Counted from the stretch's first letter, positions 32,138 to 47,249 are shown. The stretch is 64,000 nucleotides of DNA from Amoebidium appalachense (GCA_963693365.1 CAVNZM010000016.1:2914001-2978000); one strand, 5' to 3'. A program made the numbers and translations. Notes: generated from the letters alone by a model not told the origin.

Positions 32138-32994
32138 AAAAAAAACCACCACCACCACCACCTCACTACCCCCCCCCCCCCCCCCCTTCCCCCGCCCCCA
32201 CGACCAGCCCCCTCCCCTCCTCTCCTGACCACCCCCATATCCACCCCTTCCCCCAGCTACCAGCACCCTCCCCCCTCAAACCCCAACCACCACCACTATA
32301 CCCCCACGGGCATCTTGGATCTCTACCTGCTCGGTCACGTGGTTAAGTATAGCAGCTCCTTCAACACATAAAAACAAAAGACCTCTTGGCCTTAAACCCT
32401 TCCCCCCCCCCCCCCCCTTCATCCCCAATAACGGCGGGTCGCAAATCTCCCCTCCCTGTCAATCAACGTGTAGCGTAAATCCCCCCCCTCCCCCCCCCCC
32501 CAGCTCACTCAACCAGTATTTACACCCCATCTTGCAGCATACCAGTCATGCCCCGGGCGCTCACGGAGCATCTATCAAGCACCCCCACCCATGCCAACCA
32601 CCTACACACACACATGTACATCCAAGCATATACATACTAACAGAATATCAAACACACCCGTGCCACTTGTACACACACACACACACATACACACGTCTGC
32701 ACGTGCACACACACACACACGTCTGCACGTGCACACCCACCGACTATCCTGGCTGCTGCTGTGGCTGGTGACTCTGCTACGGCCCATGCCTGTCCCCACC
32801 ACAACATCAGTCCTCCCCAACCCATCCGCAAACCCCACATCCCCTTGCCCATAACACCCTCCCTCCCTCTCCCTCCCTCTCTTTCCCCCCCCCCCCTTCT
32901 CCCAGCTCTGGGGGATACACTGAAAAAACCCCCGCTCCCGCCTACAGGGAGCCAAGTGGAGACCCAGCCCAGCTCTTACCGCTTTCACGTGCAG
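31251..32994 (-). CDS. SPF27/BCAS2-like pre-mRNA splicing factor, 3' exons (5' end not found)
   Basis: Minus-strand exons read from splice sites: 32994-32980 (tentative, 15 nt), 32789-32741, 32358-32327, 32052-32006 and the last exon 31401-31251 with TAG at 31251-31253. Phases agree across the last four. The peptide runs AWAVAESPATAAARIV, AAILNHVTEQGCAW, RQQREELECSQQHQKVNKRN and DALDFISKLRVQQ. This follows the SPF27 pattern: AW start, R-I-x-N-L block, G-C-x-A-W, a coiled coil, then the N-x-x-R-K block. SPF27 is a subunit of the Prp19/NTC splicing complex. The C-terminus is shorter and more basic than in human BCAS2 (225 aa). I did not find the N-terminal exons; they should lie above 33000. 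The exon at 32006 could start at 32059 instead. The family call is from memory of the human and plant proteins and is moderate. Confidence 0.5.
31636..31990 (+). repeat. (CA)n and CAGGCAGGCATGCACGTG repeats in an intron of the SPF27-like gene
   Basis: (CA)n at 31638-31693 is followed by about seven units of CACACAGGCAGGCATGCACG plus TGCATCA. On the minus strand they read GT-rich and lie in the donor half of the intron. Confidence 0.85.
32106..32147 (+). repeat. Poly-C to poly-A junction
   Basis: A 22-bp C-tract joins an A-tract of about 18 bp, then CCACCACC. On the gene's strand it is poly-T then poly-G. Confidence 0.9.
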
Positions 32995-32999
32995 CTGTG

Positions 33000-33021
33000 A
33001 CAGCAACACTGCATGTATGCA

Positions 33022-33054
<33 letters not shown>

Positions 33055-33428
33055 AAAAACCAAAAACCAAAAACAAACCATAGTGATAGCAGCAACATAA
33101 AACAGTTCAACCTCTGCTCTCACCCCACCGTATGCAGGACAAAGAAATGCCCACCCTTGGGTTCGGCTGCCCACACTCACTCCCACATAGACACACACCA
33201 CAACCTGCCCCACCCTCTACCTCGCATATTCGTCTGGCTCACCACCTAGCTGCAACCATCACCCTCAGAACCTACACACAACCTGTAGCCCAACACACAC
33301 AGGCACCCGAACGAGGCACCCAGGGAATGGGTAGACAGAAAGAGAATGAAACACGTGTAATTCAATACCTTGGGGCGCACGCGTTATAGGCCACGTGAGA
33401 GGGGAAGAGGAGAGCAGGCCGGTGGGAA

Positions 33429-33459
<31 letters not shown>

Positions 33460-33776
33460 AAGAGCAAGAGAGAGGAAGGGACGGACGGAGAGGGAGAAGA
33501 CAGAAGGGGCGGTTTAGAAAGCGCTATGGACTACGAAGTACGTATTCATAACGGACAGAGATGGAGGGGAGGGGAGGATGTGTGTCTGCTTGGAAAGTGG
33601 GTGGGGGAGAGGTAGAGAGTAGGAGGGGGACATACCGTGAAAGAGGGAGGGAGGGAGACAGAGAGAGAGGCGAAGAGACAAAGAGACGGAGAAAAGAGGG
33701 CAGAGAGCAAGGATAGGCGCGGGGAGCTGAAAAGAGGAAGGTGGCAGAGGGAGGGGGGGGGGGGGGGGGGGGGGGG

Positions 33777-33808
<32 letters not shown>

Positions 33809-33863
33809 ATAAAGAGAGGGAGAGAGGAAGAGCGAGGGGAGGGGAAGGGGAGGGGAGGGGGAG

Positions 33864-33950
<87 letters not shown>

Positions 33951-34655
33951 AGAGAGAGGAATCAAGCACGTGAAGCAAAACCGAAGCACAGCCACAAGGA
34001 GAAGTGCAGACAGGCCAGGCAAGGCACTGGGGAGGAGTAGCAGTTGAAGGGGTTTGAAGTCAGCGCACAGCCAACACATGGTTAGCACCACCAAGCATGG
34101 GGATGGGGGAAGAGGGAGGGGCGGCACGCCAGCCACACACAGACAGGGGGGGCAAAGGCTGCAGCACCCACCTGCGTGGCTGCGGTCAGGCGGCAGCCCG
34201 CTGCACGTGCGCCGAAGAGGGACATAGTCTGGAATGTTCTGTGCACGTGGTTGAAGGGCACGGTGGGCCTGAGTGGGTGTGCGCTGGGCAAATTGTAGCT
34301 ACTAAACGGGTACTTAGCGCTGCCAGCCTAGGCAAGTTGGAGACACACACTACTGCGCGCCAGCCTGAGCTCTGCACTGCTGCAGCTCGAGTCAGTCACG
34401 CCAGGCGATGACGTCATCGGATCATGATTGCCGTCTGCATTCAAGTTCTTGCTGTTTACAACGAAAGGCTTGATGACCTTTGCCTACTCCAATATTTTCC
34501 AAAGCTCTCTTCAGCCCCGCAAGGCTCTAATGAAAATCCGCACAGTGGCAGCAGACTGCATCTGCCTTTGTTGGCAGCCACTAGTCTAAGAGCAGACGAG
34601 GGTGGGTGGACGGGTGGTGATGGTGGTGGTGGCCATGGCGATGGTGGTGCGGCCC

Positions 34656-34704
<49 letters not shown>

Positions 34705-35225
34705 TATGGGAATTTAAAATTTGAATAAAACGGGGGGGGGGGGGGGGGGGGGAGGTAAGTAAATATCGACGTTCCCCTAAAAATTTGTGGTACCCTGCTT
34801 CTCCCCGGACCCACCTCCTCGGCTGGTTGGGCAGGTCCCCCAGCCTCCCTCCCCACGGTAGCCGCTTTTGGGGGGGAGAGGATTGGGGGGCCATCTGGGC
34901 CGCTGGGATGGTGACTGGTTGGTCCCCCCCCCCCACCCCCTCCCCCCTCCCCCCTCTCCCTCCCTCCCCCCCATTGGCGGGCCGGAGCCCCCCAACTTGT
35001 GCGAATGGTGCCCAAACATGTCTTTTCCACCCACCAAAGGCTGTGCAGTTCGTTACGGTCAACAACTACTAACTATGACCTTCGGGGTGCAAGTTATCGC
35101 CGCTCACCGTGCAGTGTTTGTATGCATGTCTCTGTGGCAGGGAATGTATGTGTGTGGGGTGTAGGCAAACATGTGTCTGCGTGTTCGTGCGTGTGTGGCC
35201 CATGTCACAGGTTGAGACATACCCC
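33000..35225. other. Unassigned region, probably holding the 5' exons of the SPF27-like gene
   Basis: Contains poly-C/poly-A at 33021-33060, G-tract 33431-33459, GA-rich DNA 33600-33960 with (GA)n at 33869-33945, and G-tracts 33757-33808, 34658-34700 and 34731-34751. Minus-strand candidate exons (33256-33228; one starting near 34226 with MSLFGARAAGCRLTAATQ) do not link in phase to the exons below 33000, so I leave them unassigned. A TGACGTCA-like word occurs at 34409. Confidence 0.3.
33869..33957 (+). repeat. (GA)n microsatellite
   Basis: About 40 GA units followed by a short imperfect tail; flanked on the left by poly-G tracts. Confidence 0.95.
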
Positions 35226-35231
35226 AGACTC

Positions 35232-35239
35232 TATAAATA
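35232..35239 (+). promoter_or_regulatory. TATA box (TATAAATA)
   Basis: TATAAATA sits 72 bp upstream of an ATG at 35304 and in unique sequence. No CCAAT box was found close upstream. Confidence 0.5.
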
Positions 35240-35303
35240 GCACAGAACACACAGACCACCGCAGAGAACCCACGAGCGACGCCTCCAACGTATATTAACA
35301 AGC

Positions 35304-35426
35304 ATGTGGGAGCTTTTTGCAGCACCTACCGAGGTGATGCATGACGGGCATGGGGTGTACCGTAGTAGTAGTGCGTGAGTGTGAGTCAACATACTTAGGG
35401 ATGAGTGAGTGAGTGATCATGAGTGC

Positions 35427-35468
<42 letters not shown>

Positions 35469-35494
35469 TGCGTGTGTGTGTGTGTGTGTGCCAC

Positions 35495-35556
<62 letters not shown>

Positions 35557-35625
35557 TGCGTGTGGGTGCTGTGTGCGTGTGTGTGTGCGTGTGTGTGTAT
35601 CCGTGTGTCGCGGTGTGACAGTTTA

Positions 35626-35659
<34 letters not shown>

Positions 35660-35871
35660 TGTGTGTCATGTTGTGTTTTTGTGTACGTCACAGTGTATGC
35701 GTGATTGTGTGTTTTTGTATGATCATTGAGCCACGTCTGTGCGCTGATCCGGTGCAAGGCCTTGTGCGAAGTCATACTTCTGTGTGCAATGTGCCTGTGT
35801 CAAGAGATTATAGTTACAACGGCACACAACCCCGCCGGCCTGCAGGTTCCGGCCGGTGTAATTATGATACT
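35304..35871 (+). CDS. Tentative two-exon start of an unknown gene
   Basis: Exon 35304-35374 encodes MWELFAAPTEVMHDGHGVYR plus three serines and ends at GTGAGT. Exon 35805-35871 follows in matching phase (DYSYNGTQPRRPAGSGRCNY, then DT) and ends at GTGAGTC. The intervening intron begins GT-rich (35428-35690), like other introns here. The TATA box at 35232 supports transcription. I do not recognise the peptide, and no further exon is certain beyond 35871. The acceptor TCAAG lacks a pyrimidine tract, so this may be spurious. Confidence 0.28.
35428..35690 (+). repeat. (GT)n microsatellite
   Basis: Several GT runs separated by short words such as CCACGG and GCGCGCGCATGC. Confidence 0.9.
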
Positions 35872-35956
35872 GTGAGTCAGACCCAGTACGAATGAAAAAC
35901 TTTGGCAAGTGTGCAGTACACAAATTTGCCCAGCTGGCCTTCGGAGATGGTGAAGT

Positions 35957-35958
<2 letters not shown>

Positions 35959-35988
<30 letters not shown>

Positions 35989-36000
35989 GGGGGGGGCCCC
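35959..36000. repeat. Poly-C abutting a short G-run
   Basis: About 28 C followed by TGGGGGGGCCCC, able to fold on itself. Confidence 0.8.
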
Positions 36001-36683
36001 TCTGCCCCCTTCCCCCGGGGGCCCACTCCCCTTCTTGTGCACTCCTCCCTCCCCACCCCCCGCCCCCCTTCCACACATGCACACGTGTGTACACACCCAC
36101 TGTTGTAACACCCACCCCATGATATATATGGCCTGCACCCCGGCGGCCTACCCTATCCCCACCTCCCGAATCTGGGGTATATGATTTTGGGGGACACAGT
36201 CGCGCCATGTCGGGCTCCCGATCACATCAAAACCATATGTGATCGGTGAACAGGCAGTATGATTCCTTAAAAAGAGCAGTTAACTATCCAATAAGATCGC
36301 CACTCCGGGCTCATCAGATAAAATGCAACCAATCAAGATTCGTATTTTGCACATTCCTAATCTCTTAAATTTTAACAACGCACATGGCCATCGCGACCAA
36401 GCACAAAACACGACACGTGTTTCGTAAACGGCCGTGCGCCGCTGCATCCACACTCCACCACATATACGCACAAGGGGCGGCATGCACACCTCCGCATAGA
36501 GCCAAACGCTGGCAACATGCCCGTGTTTGAGCCGTTGCCGTAGGACTAGTACAACACGAGTTATTAGTTTTCAGACGTGGGCACTTTGTCAGGAAAAACG
36601 AAAATTACTAAAACGTCAAAAACTCTAGAAAAACATAAGAACATCAATAAGCGGCACGAACTTCATGCTGCCTTCTTCCACCA

Positions 36684-37310
36684 AGACGAGCAGCACCAAC
36701 ACCCTGCTTGTCTAGTGTCCTCTTCCATGCCGAGCAGCACCAACACCCTGCTCTAGTGTCTTCTACCATGCCGAGCAGCACCAACACCCTGCTCCAGTGT
36801 CTTCAACCATGCCGAGCAGCACCAACACCCTGCTCTATTGCCTTCTACCACGCCGAGCAGCACCAACACCCTGCTCTAGTCTTCTACCATGCCGAGCAGC
36901 ACCAACAACCTGCTCTAGTGTCTTCTACCATGCCGAGCAGCACCAACACCCTGCTCTATTGCCTTCTACCACGCCGAGCAGCACCAACACCCTGCTCTAG
37001 TCTTCTACCATGCCGAGCAGCACCAACACCCTGCTCTAGTGTCTTCTACCATGCCGAGCAGCACCAACACCCTGCTCTATTGCCTTCTACCACGCCGAGC
37101 AGCACCAACACCCTGCTCTAGTGTCTTCTACCATGCCGAGCAGCACCAACACCCTGCTCTAGTGTCTTCTACCATGCCGAGCAGCACCAACACCTTGCTC
37201 TAGTGTCTTCTACCATGCCGAGCAGCACCTACACCCTGCTCTAGTCATCTACCATGACGAGCAGCACCAACACACTGCTCTTCTTTCTTTCTTTTCCACC
37301 ATGCAGAGCA
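36684..37310 (+). repeat. 41-bp minisatellite with internal hairpin
   Basis: About 15 units of roughly 41 bp contain CATGCCGAGCAGCACCAACA then CCCTGCTCTAGTGTCTTCTAC. GAGCAG and CTGCTC in each unit are complementary across a 10-nt loop. Units alternate between CATGCC/GTGTCTTCTAC and CACGCC/TTGCCTTCTAC forms, and the two forms partly alternate as dimers. The forward ORFs through it are period artefacts. Confidence 0.9.
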
Positions 37311-37789
37311 GCACGAACACACTGCTTCGTCTTATTGTATTGTTTCTAACTTTCCAAACATTTTTTCTTGCTTATACCCTTTTATTTTCCCCCGGGTCAC
37401 TCCTGGCTAGGTGTTGGTTGAACTGAGTTTGCTCAATCCCCACTAGCGTGACTGCGGCAACCCCGTGGGCTAAGAATTGCCAGAATATGTAGTGACAGGG
37501 ATTATGTATCCTGACTTATAGTTGCACTATGTAGAGAGCACATTCGTGTGTCTACTGTGGAAGACGTTAGCTCCCCTTAGGCAGTGCCTCCGGGAGTGAA
37601 ACGGGATAAAATAAATAAAATAAAAATGACTTTGGGGGACACCAGTGATGACGTTGTGGCCATGGTGATCACTGAGCCGCTTCACGTGGGGGCTAGAATT
37701 TAGATAATGGGAATCTAGATAATTAGCGTTAAAAAATGTCCACTCCGATCGATCGCTTCATCAGCAATCTTGCGCGAACATCCAAAACA

Positions 37790-39200
37790 TATCAAACCCA
37801 TCTAGGATATGCAACTGTATATTAATGGATACCTTTTGGATATACAAACGATATGTAGGATGGTTTTGGTCGAACATATCAATACCATCCACTGGATATA
37901 TACAACATGTCTATTTCATCCTGACCTCCAACCGATGTCCAATATATATGTAGTTGCATGCTTAGATAGTGATCAAGATATTGCACCCCCATTAGATATC
38001 ACATATGGATATCCATGCTGTACCTCCATTGAGCATCGTTGTGATATCACATATCTGGATATGCAATCAATGCTTATATGGATACATAATTGCACCTATA
38101 ATGGCCATTAAATACACATTAGATGCATATGAATGCAGACATCAAACGCCATCTGGTTGGTTCGGCATGTATTGGATATTAGACAGATGCCCACAATGGA
38201 TATCGACGCTGGATATCCAATGATGGAATTTCAACTGCATTCCTCCGTTGGATAGCTATATGGATATGTAACATTCTGGATATCCATTTGGATGCTTAGC
38301 TGTATATTAGACTGGATCAGTAACAACATATCCAATACATGACTGACATGGATATCCAATCAATATCCCCATACAGATATCAAGATATCCCTGTAGCAAG
38401 ACATGCAATACACCTAACAAGTATATCCAATGGCGGTCTATAGTGGATGTCCATATTGGATATCCATTGATATATCCAGATGGATCGCTAATACATGTGC
38501 ACTTGACCCCAACGCTAATGAACAATGCATGCCCATATTGGATACGTTCAATGGATATCCATTCCAATATTCCGGATACATACGCATTTGCTTGTCCACT
38601 AGACCCTCCTATAATAACCAAAGCATGACGATTCCACATATCCAATTAGATCACCAAATATGGCTCTGACGGTTATCCATATACACCCGCACGCTGATGT
38701 CCAATAGACAATCATACTAAGACACAATGGATAGCTATACTGGTTATCTAGGCTCAACATCCATACAGATATCTTGATACACCTGCATTTGCCCATCCAC
38801 TAGACCCTAATACTAATATCCAATGCATGACGAAAATACATATCATAATGGACCCCCATACCGATCTCCAACGGCTATCCATATGCACCCCTGCTTACCC
38901 ATCCAATATATGTCGATATTCATATACAATGCATCACCATTCACAATATCTAAGCTTAATATCCAACATGATATGCGGATACATATACACCTACATAGCA
39001 CTCGGCACGTATGTTGATACCTAATGCATGAAAAACAAACATATCAAAGTAGATGCTCAACCTAATGCCTAACACTTAACAAACATACATGTTTTGGGAT
39101 ATCCATTTACACCCGTATCTAATACTCAAAATATCACTATAACAGCTATCTGGGTTGATACCCATACAGATAGCCAGATACATCTGTAGCTACATGTCTA
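37790..39200. repeat. AT-rich domain packed with GGATATCC-like words
   Basis: Degenerate copies of the palindrome TGGATATCCA and half-sites (GGATAT, ATATCC) occur every 20-40 bp on both strands. There is no fixed period and no gene. A second such domain lies at 49190-49830. Confidence 0.75.
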
Positions 39201-39508
39201 GGGTATATCCACTGGATTAATTGCATAATTTTGGTACTGTATATCTGCAGCATATCTATTAGGGTGTATTTGATATGTAATAAGGCATTTCCGGATAAAC
39301 ATTATACATCTTTACCGATCCATCGCATAACCATATGATGGCTAATGACCACCATTGATAAATAAATTATGTCGGTTCTTATATCTATCACATAAGTAAT
39401 ACTTATCCACGGCACAAAGTTACACAACCACCTTATACTCGGTTCCACAAATCAAGGGGAAGAAATAGATAAAAAGAGGAAGAAAAAAAAAGAAGAAAAA
39501 ATATAGTT

Positions 39509-42421
<2,913 letters not shown>

Positions 42422-42652
42422 CTGCAACATGAACGTACGGTTCTTGTTTGTCATACGATATGGTAGCTTGCAGTAATGCTTGTGTGCCCGTTCATAGCCC
42501 TCAACTGTCTCTACAGGACCAAAAAGGCGGGTGTCGTCGCTGCAATGGTCCCCGGCATGGAATTTGCTTGACTTGAGGTCGTTCTCAGATGAACAATGAA
42601 AGCAGTCGTACGCAGACTTGGCCATACTGCCCGGGGGGGGGGGGGGGGGGGG

Positions 42653-42687
<35 letters not shown>

Positions 42688-42937
42688 GGTGTCAACCGTG
42701 GCACTGGATATCCATTTGAGCATACTCTATACGGGTAATTGTTCCCAAAACCATATGCATTGTAGCTCTAATTGTACATTAGGATGATTGATCTCCTTTG
42801 TATATCCTGCTGGTTATGTAGTGTATGTACGTTGGACATGTAAGGATATTTATATAGATATCACACGTGATCACCATTGGCCATCGAATCTATGTCCATT
42901 TGATTCTGTGTTCCTGCAGCTGGCAATGTGTGTGCCT

Positions 42938-43023
<86 letters not shown>

Positions 43024-43024
43024 T

Positions 43025-43103
<79 letters not shown>

Positions 43104-43106
43104 GAA

Positions 43107-43158
<52 letters not shown>

Positions 43159-43173
43159 CTTCGTGTGTGTGCC

Positions 43174-43229
<56 letters not shown>

Positions 43230-43233
43230 CTCG

Positions 43234-43269
<36 letters not shown>

Positions 43270-43975
43270 AGAATGTTTGTGTGTTTGTGTGTGTGTGTTT
43301 GTTGGTGGGGGGGGGGGGGGGGGAGGGGTGGGGGGGGGGGGGGGGGGGGGAAGGGGAAGGGTGAGGGGGGGGGGGGGGGGGGGGGACCACCTTCATAATA
43401 TCTCTGTACTCGTTCGCACGAAGAAACGTGAGGTCGGAAACGGTGCTGCTGAAGTGACGAAAGCTGCTATAACGTGGCATGTTGTTGAATCGACGGTCAA
43501 ACTCCCGTATGACGTCCTTTGCAGCGGTGTCTGCTGCTAGGCCCACCGTTCATGTCCTCGCATACCTTCTTCACGTACAGTTTATATTCAATTAGGAGCT
43601 GGTTAAATACACCACTGTCTGCCTGGTGCATACGTTCGATTGGGACACCCCATATCCACAGAAAGCCTGGGAACCCCGGGCACGCATTCTCCCAGAAGTC
43701 CTGCATGGAAGCCATCTTGAGTAACTGTGTAGCTGCTGCTTTGTCCCCGGGAACACCGCTAGCCCTCAAGCCGAGGACTGCATCCCGCAGCGCCTTCTCC
43801 GCTTGCTCGTGGTGCAGTGCAGCGGGCTCCCAAACCTTGGACAGGTTAGTGCACGACACTCTGCATTTGTTTCACGGACACGCAGTTGTAACCGCGCCCC
43901 TGCGCGTAGAAGTTGTATCCGGTGTCTACCTTGTACATGTGCAAACACACGTGCTCGTTGGGGGTCGGACACACA
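42422..43975 (-). pseudogene. KDZ/Plavaka-like (CACTA superfamily) transposase, broken
   Basis: Minus-strand coding fragments resemble the fungal Plavaka/KDZ transposase core. 43859-43497 reads MQDFWENACPGFPGFLWIWG then VPIERMHQADSGVFNQLL. 43546-43384, in another frame, reads DVIREFDRRFNNMPRYSSF and FLRANEYRDIMK. An exon at 42625-42422 reads HKHYCKLPYRMTNKNRTFM and ends LQ at a CAG/GTATGTG donor. Upstream, 43975-43860 has a Cys/His-containing fragment in a third frame. At least two frameshifts separate the fragments, and the 42627-43383 interval, flanked by donor- and acceptor-like sites, is one arm of a large inverted repeat. I see no complete reading frame, so it is a decayed copy or an unpolished one. 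The family assignment rests on the ERMH, RRF-PRY-FRHF and EYRDIMK blocks. Confidence 0.55.
42631..43419 (+). repeat. Left arm of a large inverted repeat
   Basis: Pairs with 45313-46300. The outer edge is poly-G (42632-42685). Then comes about 255 bp of unique DNA (42686-42940) matching the reverse complement of 45982-46235 with only a few substitutions. GT arrays with the same interruptions (CTCTCG, CCTGAATG, TTCTTCG, CCAGAATG) follow, and it ends at ATCTCTGTACTCGTTCGCAC. Confidence 0.9.
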
Positions 43976-43987
43976 CGTACCTGGTCA

Positions 43988-43989
<2 letters not shown>

Positions 43990-44048
<59 letters not shown>

Positions 44049-44056
44049 ACACGCAC

Positions 44057-44105
<49 letters not shown>

Positions 44106-44124
44106 CACACACACACATGCACAT

Positions 44125-44218
<94 letters not shown>
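43990..44218 (+). repeat. (CA)n with poly-G in the inverted-repeat spacer
   Basis: CA runs at 43990-44183 broken by GACACACACGCACACACG and ATGCACATGC words, then poly-G to 44218 directly before the perfect hairpin. Confidence 0.9.
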
Positions 44219-44219
<1 letters not shown>

Positions 44220-44220
<1 letters not shown>

Positions 44221-44298
44221 CACAAAACCCCACCAAGCCCCCCCACTTTCCCACCCGCCGGGTGGGAAAGTGGGGGGGCTTGGTGGGGTTTTGTGGTG
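44220..44298. repeat. Perfect 39-bp-arm, near-loopless hairpin
   Basis: Left arm CCACAAAACCCCACCAAGCC through CACTTTCCCACCCG is followed, after a single C, by its exact complement. The right arm is also the start of the first 373-bp tandem unit. Such a structure could extrude as a cruciform or fold fully in RNA. Confidence 0.92.
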
Positions 44299-45035
44299 CA
44301 CGGCTAAACATTGGTGCACACGTTCCTAGCACCCATATGCTACTTTGTACCAAGTTTCAACTGCTACTTGCTCGTGGAACACGTTATATTCATTATTTGG
44401 TGGTGCCCTGAGGAGTTGATGTTGCACATGTGGAAAAAAAAACATTTACGGGTGTAAATGTAGGGATTTTTTTTTGGTATTTTGGCTGCAGCCCTGTAAC
44501 TTGGCCCACACCTCCCTAATACCTATATACTGCTATTCCCAAATGATGGATGCTCCCAGGCCATTGGTTCGTGGGTGGCAACAAAAGTGCACCTAGCCAT
44601 ATGAAGGCACATATAGGAAAAACGTACCCGCCGGGTGGGAAAGTGGGGGGGCTTGATGGGGTTTTGTGGTGTACGGCTAAAACTCGGTGCACACGTTCCT
44701 AGCACCCATTTCCTACTTTGTACCAAGTTTCAACTGCTACTTGCTCGTGGAACACGTTATATTCATTATTTGGTGGTGCCCTGAGTAGTTGAAGTTGCAC
44801 ATGTGGAAAAGAAAACATTTACGGGTGTAAATGTAGGGATTTTTTTTTGGTATTTTGGCTGCAGCCCTGTAACTTGGCCCACACCTCCCTAGTACCTATA
44901 TGGTGCTATTCCCAAATGAAGGATGCTCCCAGGCCATTGGTTCGTGGGTGGCAACAAAAATGCACCTAGCCACATGAGTGCATATATAAGGAAAAACGCA
45001 CCCGCCGGGTGGAAATGCAGGGGGGCTTGATGGGG
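44260..45035 (+). repeat. 373-bp tandem repeat, two copies plus a fragment
   Basis: Copy 1 starts at CGGGTGGGAAAGTGGGGGGG near 44260, copy 2 near 44632, and a third truncated start lies near 45005. Copies differ at scattered positions (for example GGAGTTGATG versus GTAGTTGAAG). Landmarks inside are CACGTTCCTAGCACCCAT and ATTTTGGCTGCAGCCCTG. No ORF is shared. Confidence 0.88.
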
Positions 45036-45145
45036 AAATACAAACCGTAACACAAGCACAACACTGTGACACCCACCTGACGTGTGTGCCGACACACGGC
45101 CCACACCCACAGTCACACCCACACCAGCCCACCCACCCACCCACT

Positions 45146-46301
<1,156 letters not shown>

Positions 46302-46319
46302 TGTGCACAGATATCATGA

Positions 46320-46435
46320 TATATGTATTTAAATTATATGTATATTCATATATATAAATATATATAAATATACTATATATATATTTATATATATATATAT
46401 ATCTCTATATTCTATAATATAAATATATTACAACT
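46320..46435. repeat. AT-dinucleotide-rich segment
   Basis: TATATAAATATATA-type sequence just outside the right arm's poly-C. It is a likely DNA-unwinding or cruciform-prone region; no gene. Confidence 0.8.
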
Positions 46436-46514
46436 TTGATCTATGTAAAACGCATGGAGGGATTATCGGCTTGACTCATCGGATTCGAACCACCATGCTT
46501 GTCCTGCTGTGTGA

Positions 46515-46645
46515 TTGGTGTTTTGTAATCTGATTAATGATAATCAGATTGAACCGATTTTTGTTCGGCTGTGTGATTGGTATTCAATAGTCACATTATG
46601 GATAATCCGATTATGCTCCTGTTTCTTGATTGGTCTTCTCCAATC
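46515..46645 (+). promoter_or_regulatory. Cluster of inverted CCAAT boxes
   Basis: GTGATTGGT-type words (inverted CCAAT) at about 46514, 46575 and 46630, plus CCAATCATTAATGATTG. No TATA box is evident between here and the ATG at 46779. Confidence 0.5.
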
Positions 46646-46778
46646 ATTAATGATTGTCCGTTATGACTGTTTTTTTCCCACCCTTCGGAGGTCAGTTTTC
46701 ACTTGCACTTCCGCTGTTCAAGAAGTCTGAGCTGTAACTCCATTCAGTTGCACCCGTTGCTTGTAAGCTAACTAGACG

Positions 46779-47021
46779 ATGTTTTCAGAGCTACAGGCTG
46801 TGCAGGTTAGTACAGATGCTTATGCGACTGTTGCGTCTACCTGTTTGCTGAAGGACTGGGCTTCTGTCACAGTGCAACTATTCTTGCTTTTCTTCCTTGC
46901 TGTAGCCCTCCTTTCTTCTTGGTCTTTCCTGCCGCAACTGGTGCATGCTGTCGCAGTTTTACTTTCTGCCACACTGCAGCTTTTTTGTGCCCTCTGTGCT
47001 CACATCTGCATAACAGGATGA
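46779..47021 (+). CDS. Small two-helix membrane protein candidate (80 aa)
   Basis: ORF with an N-terminal hydrophilic part (MFSELQAVQVSTDAYATVAS) and two hydrophobic stretches (VQLFLLFFLAVALLSSW, then LVHAVAVLLSATLQLFCAL). It lies downstream of a CCAAT cluster and 215 bp upstream of AATAAA at 47237-47242, in unique sequence, so a real short transcript is plausible. I do not recognise a family. The CAG/GTTAGT at 46803 could instead be a donor, which would make the first nine codons exon 1 of a spliced gene. Confidence 0.4.
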   Translation: MFSELQAVQVSTDAYATVASTCLLKDWASVTVQLFLLFFLAVALLSSWSFLPQLVHAVAVLLSATLQLFCALCAHICITG

Positions 47022-47236
47022 TACTTTCAAGAGTTATTTTCACCTTTGCTCTCCTCTTTTACATGCAGGGCACCATCCTCTCTGACAGAGGCTAACGGCC
47101 GCTTGCTTGTAGATTGACAGCTTCTAAACCGAGCAGCAAGGAGGTAGGTTTTTACTGCCTGGGTTATGCCCAGCTTGGGCTGGCACCTTTTGATGTTGGT
47201 TCTTGGCAATGCCGCTTTTTGTTAAAACGTTCGTGC

Positions 47237-47242
47237 AATAAA
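47237..47242 (+). terminator. Poly(A) signal
   Basis: AATAAA downstream of the small ORF, followed by a GT-containing segment. Confidence 0.4.
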
Positions 47243-47249
47243 GAGCCCT

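Noticed and set aside
32520-32590. Minus-strand exon MLRERPGHDWYAARW as part of the SPF27-like gene
   Set aside because: Joining the exons at 32741 and 32358 directly keeps phase and gives the better family match; this piece would need an odd donor.
34160-34230. MSLFGARAAGCRLTAATQ as first exon of the minus-strand gene
   Set aside because: Good donor and a presequence-like peptide, but no in-phase link to the exons below 33000.
36684-37310. CRISPR-like array
   Set aside because: Units are contiguous with no variable spacers, and the context is eukaryotic.
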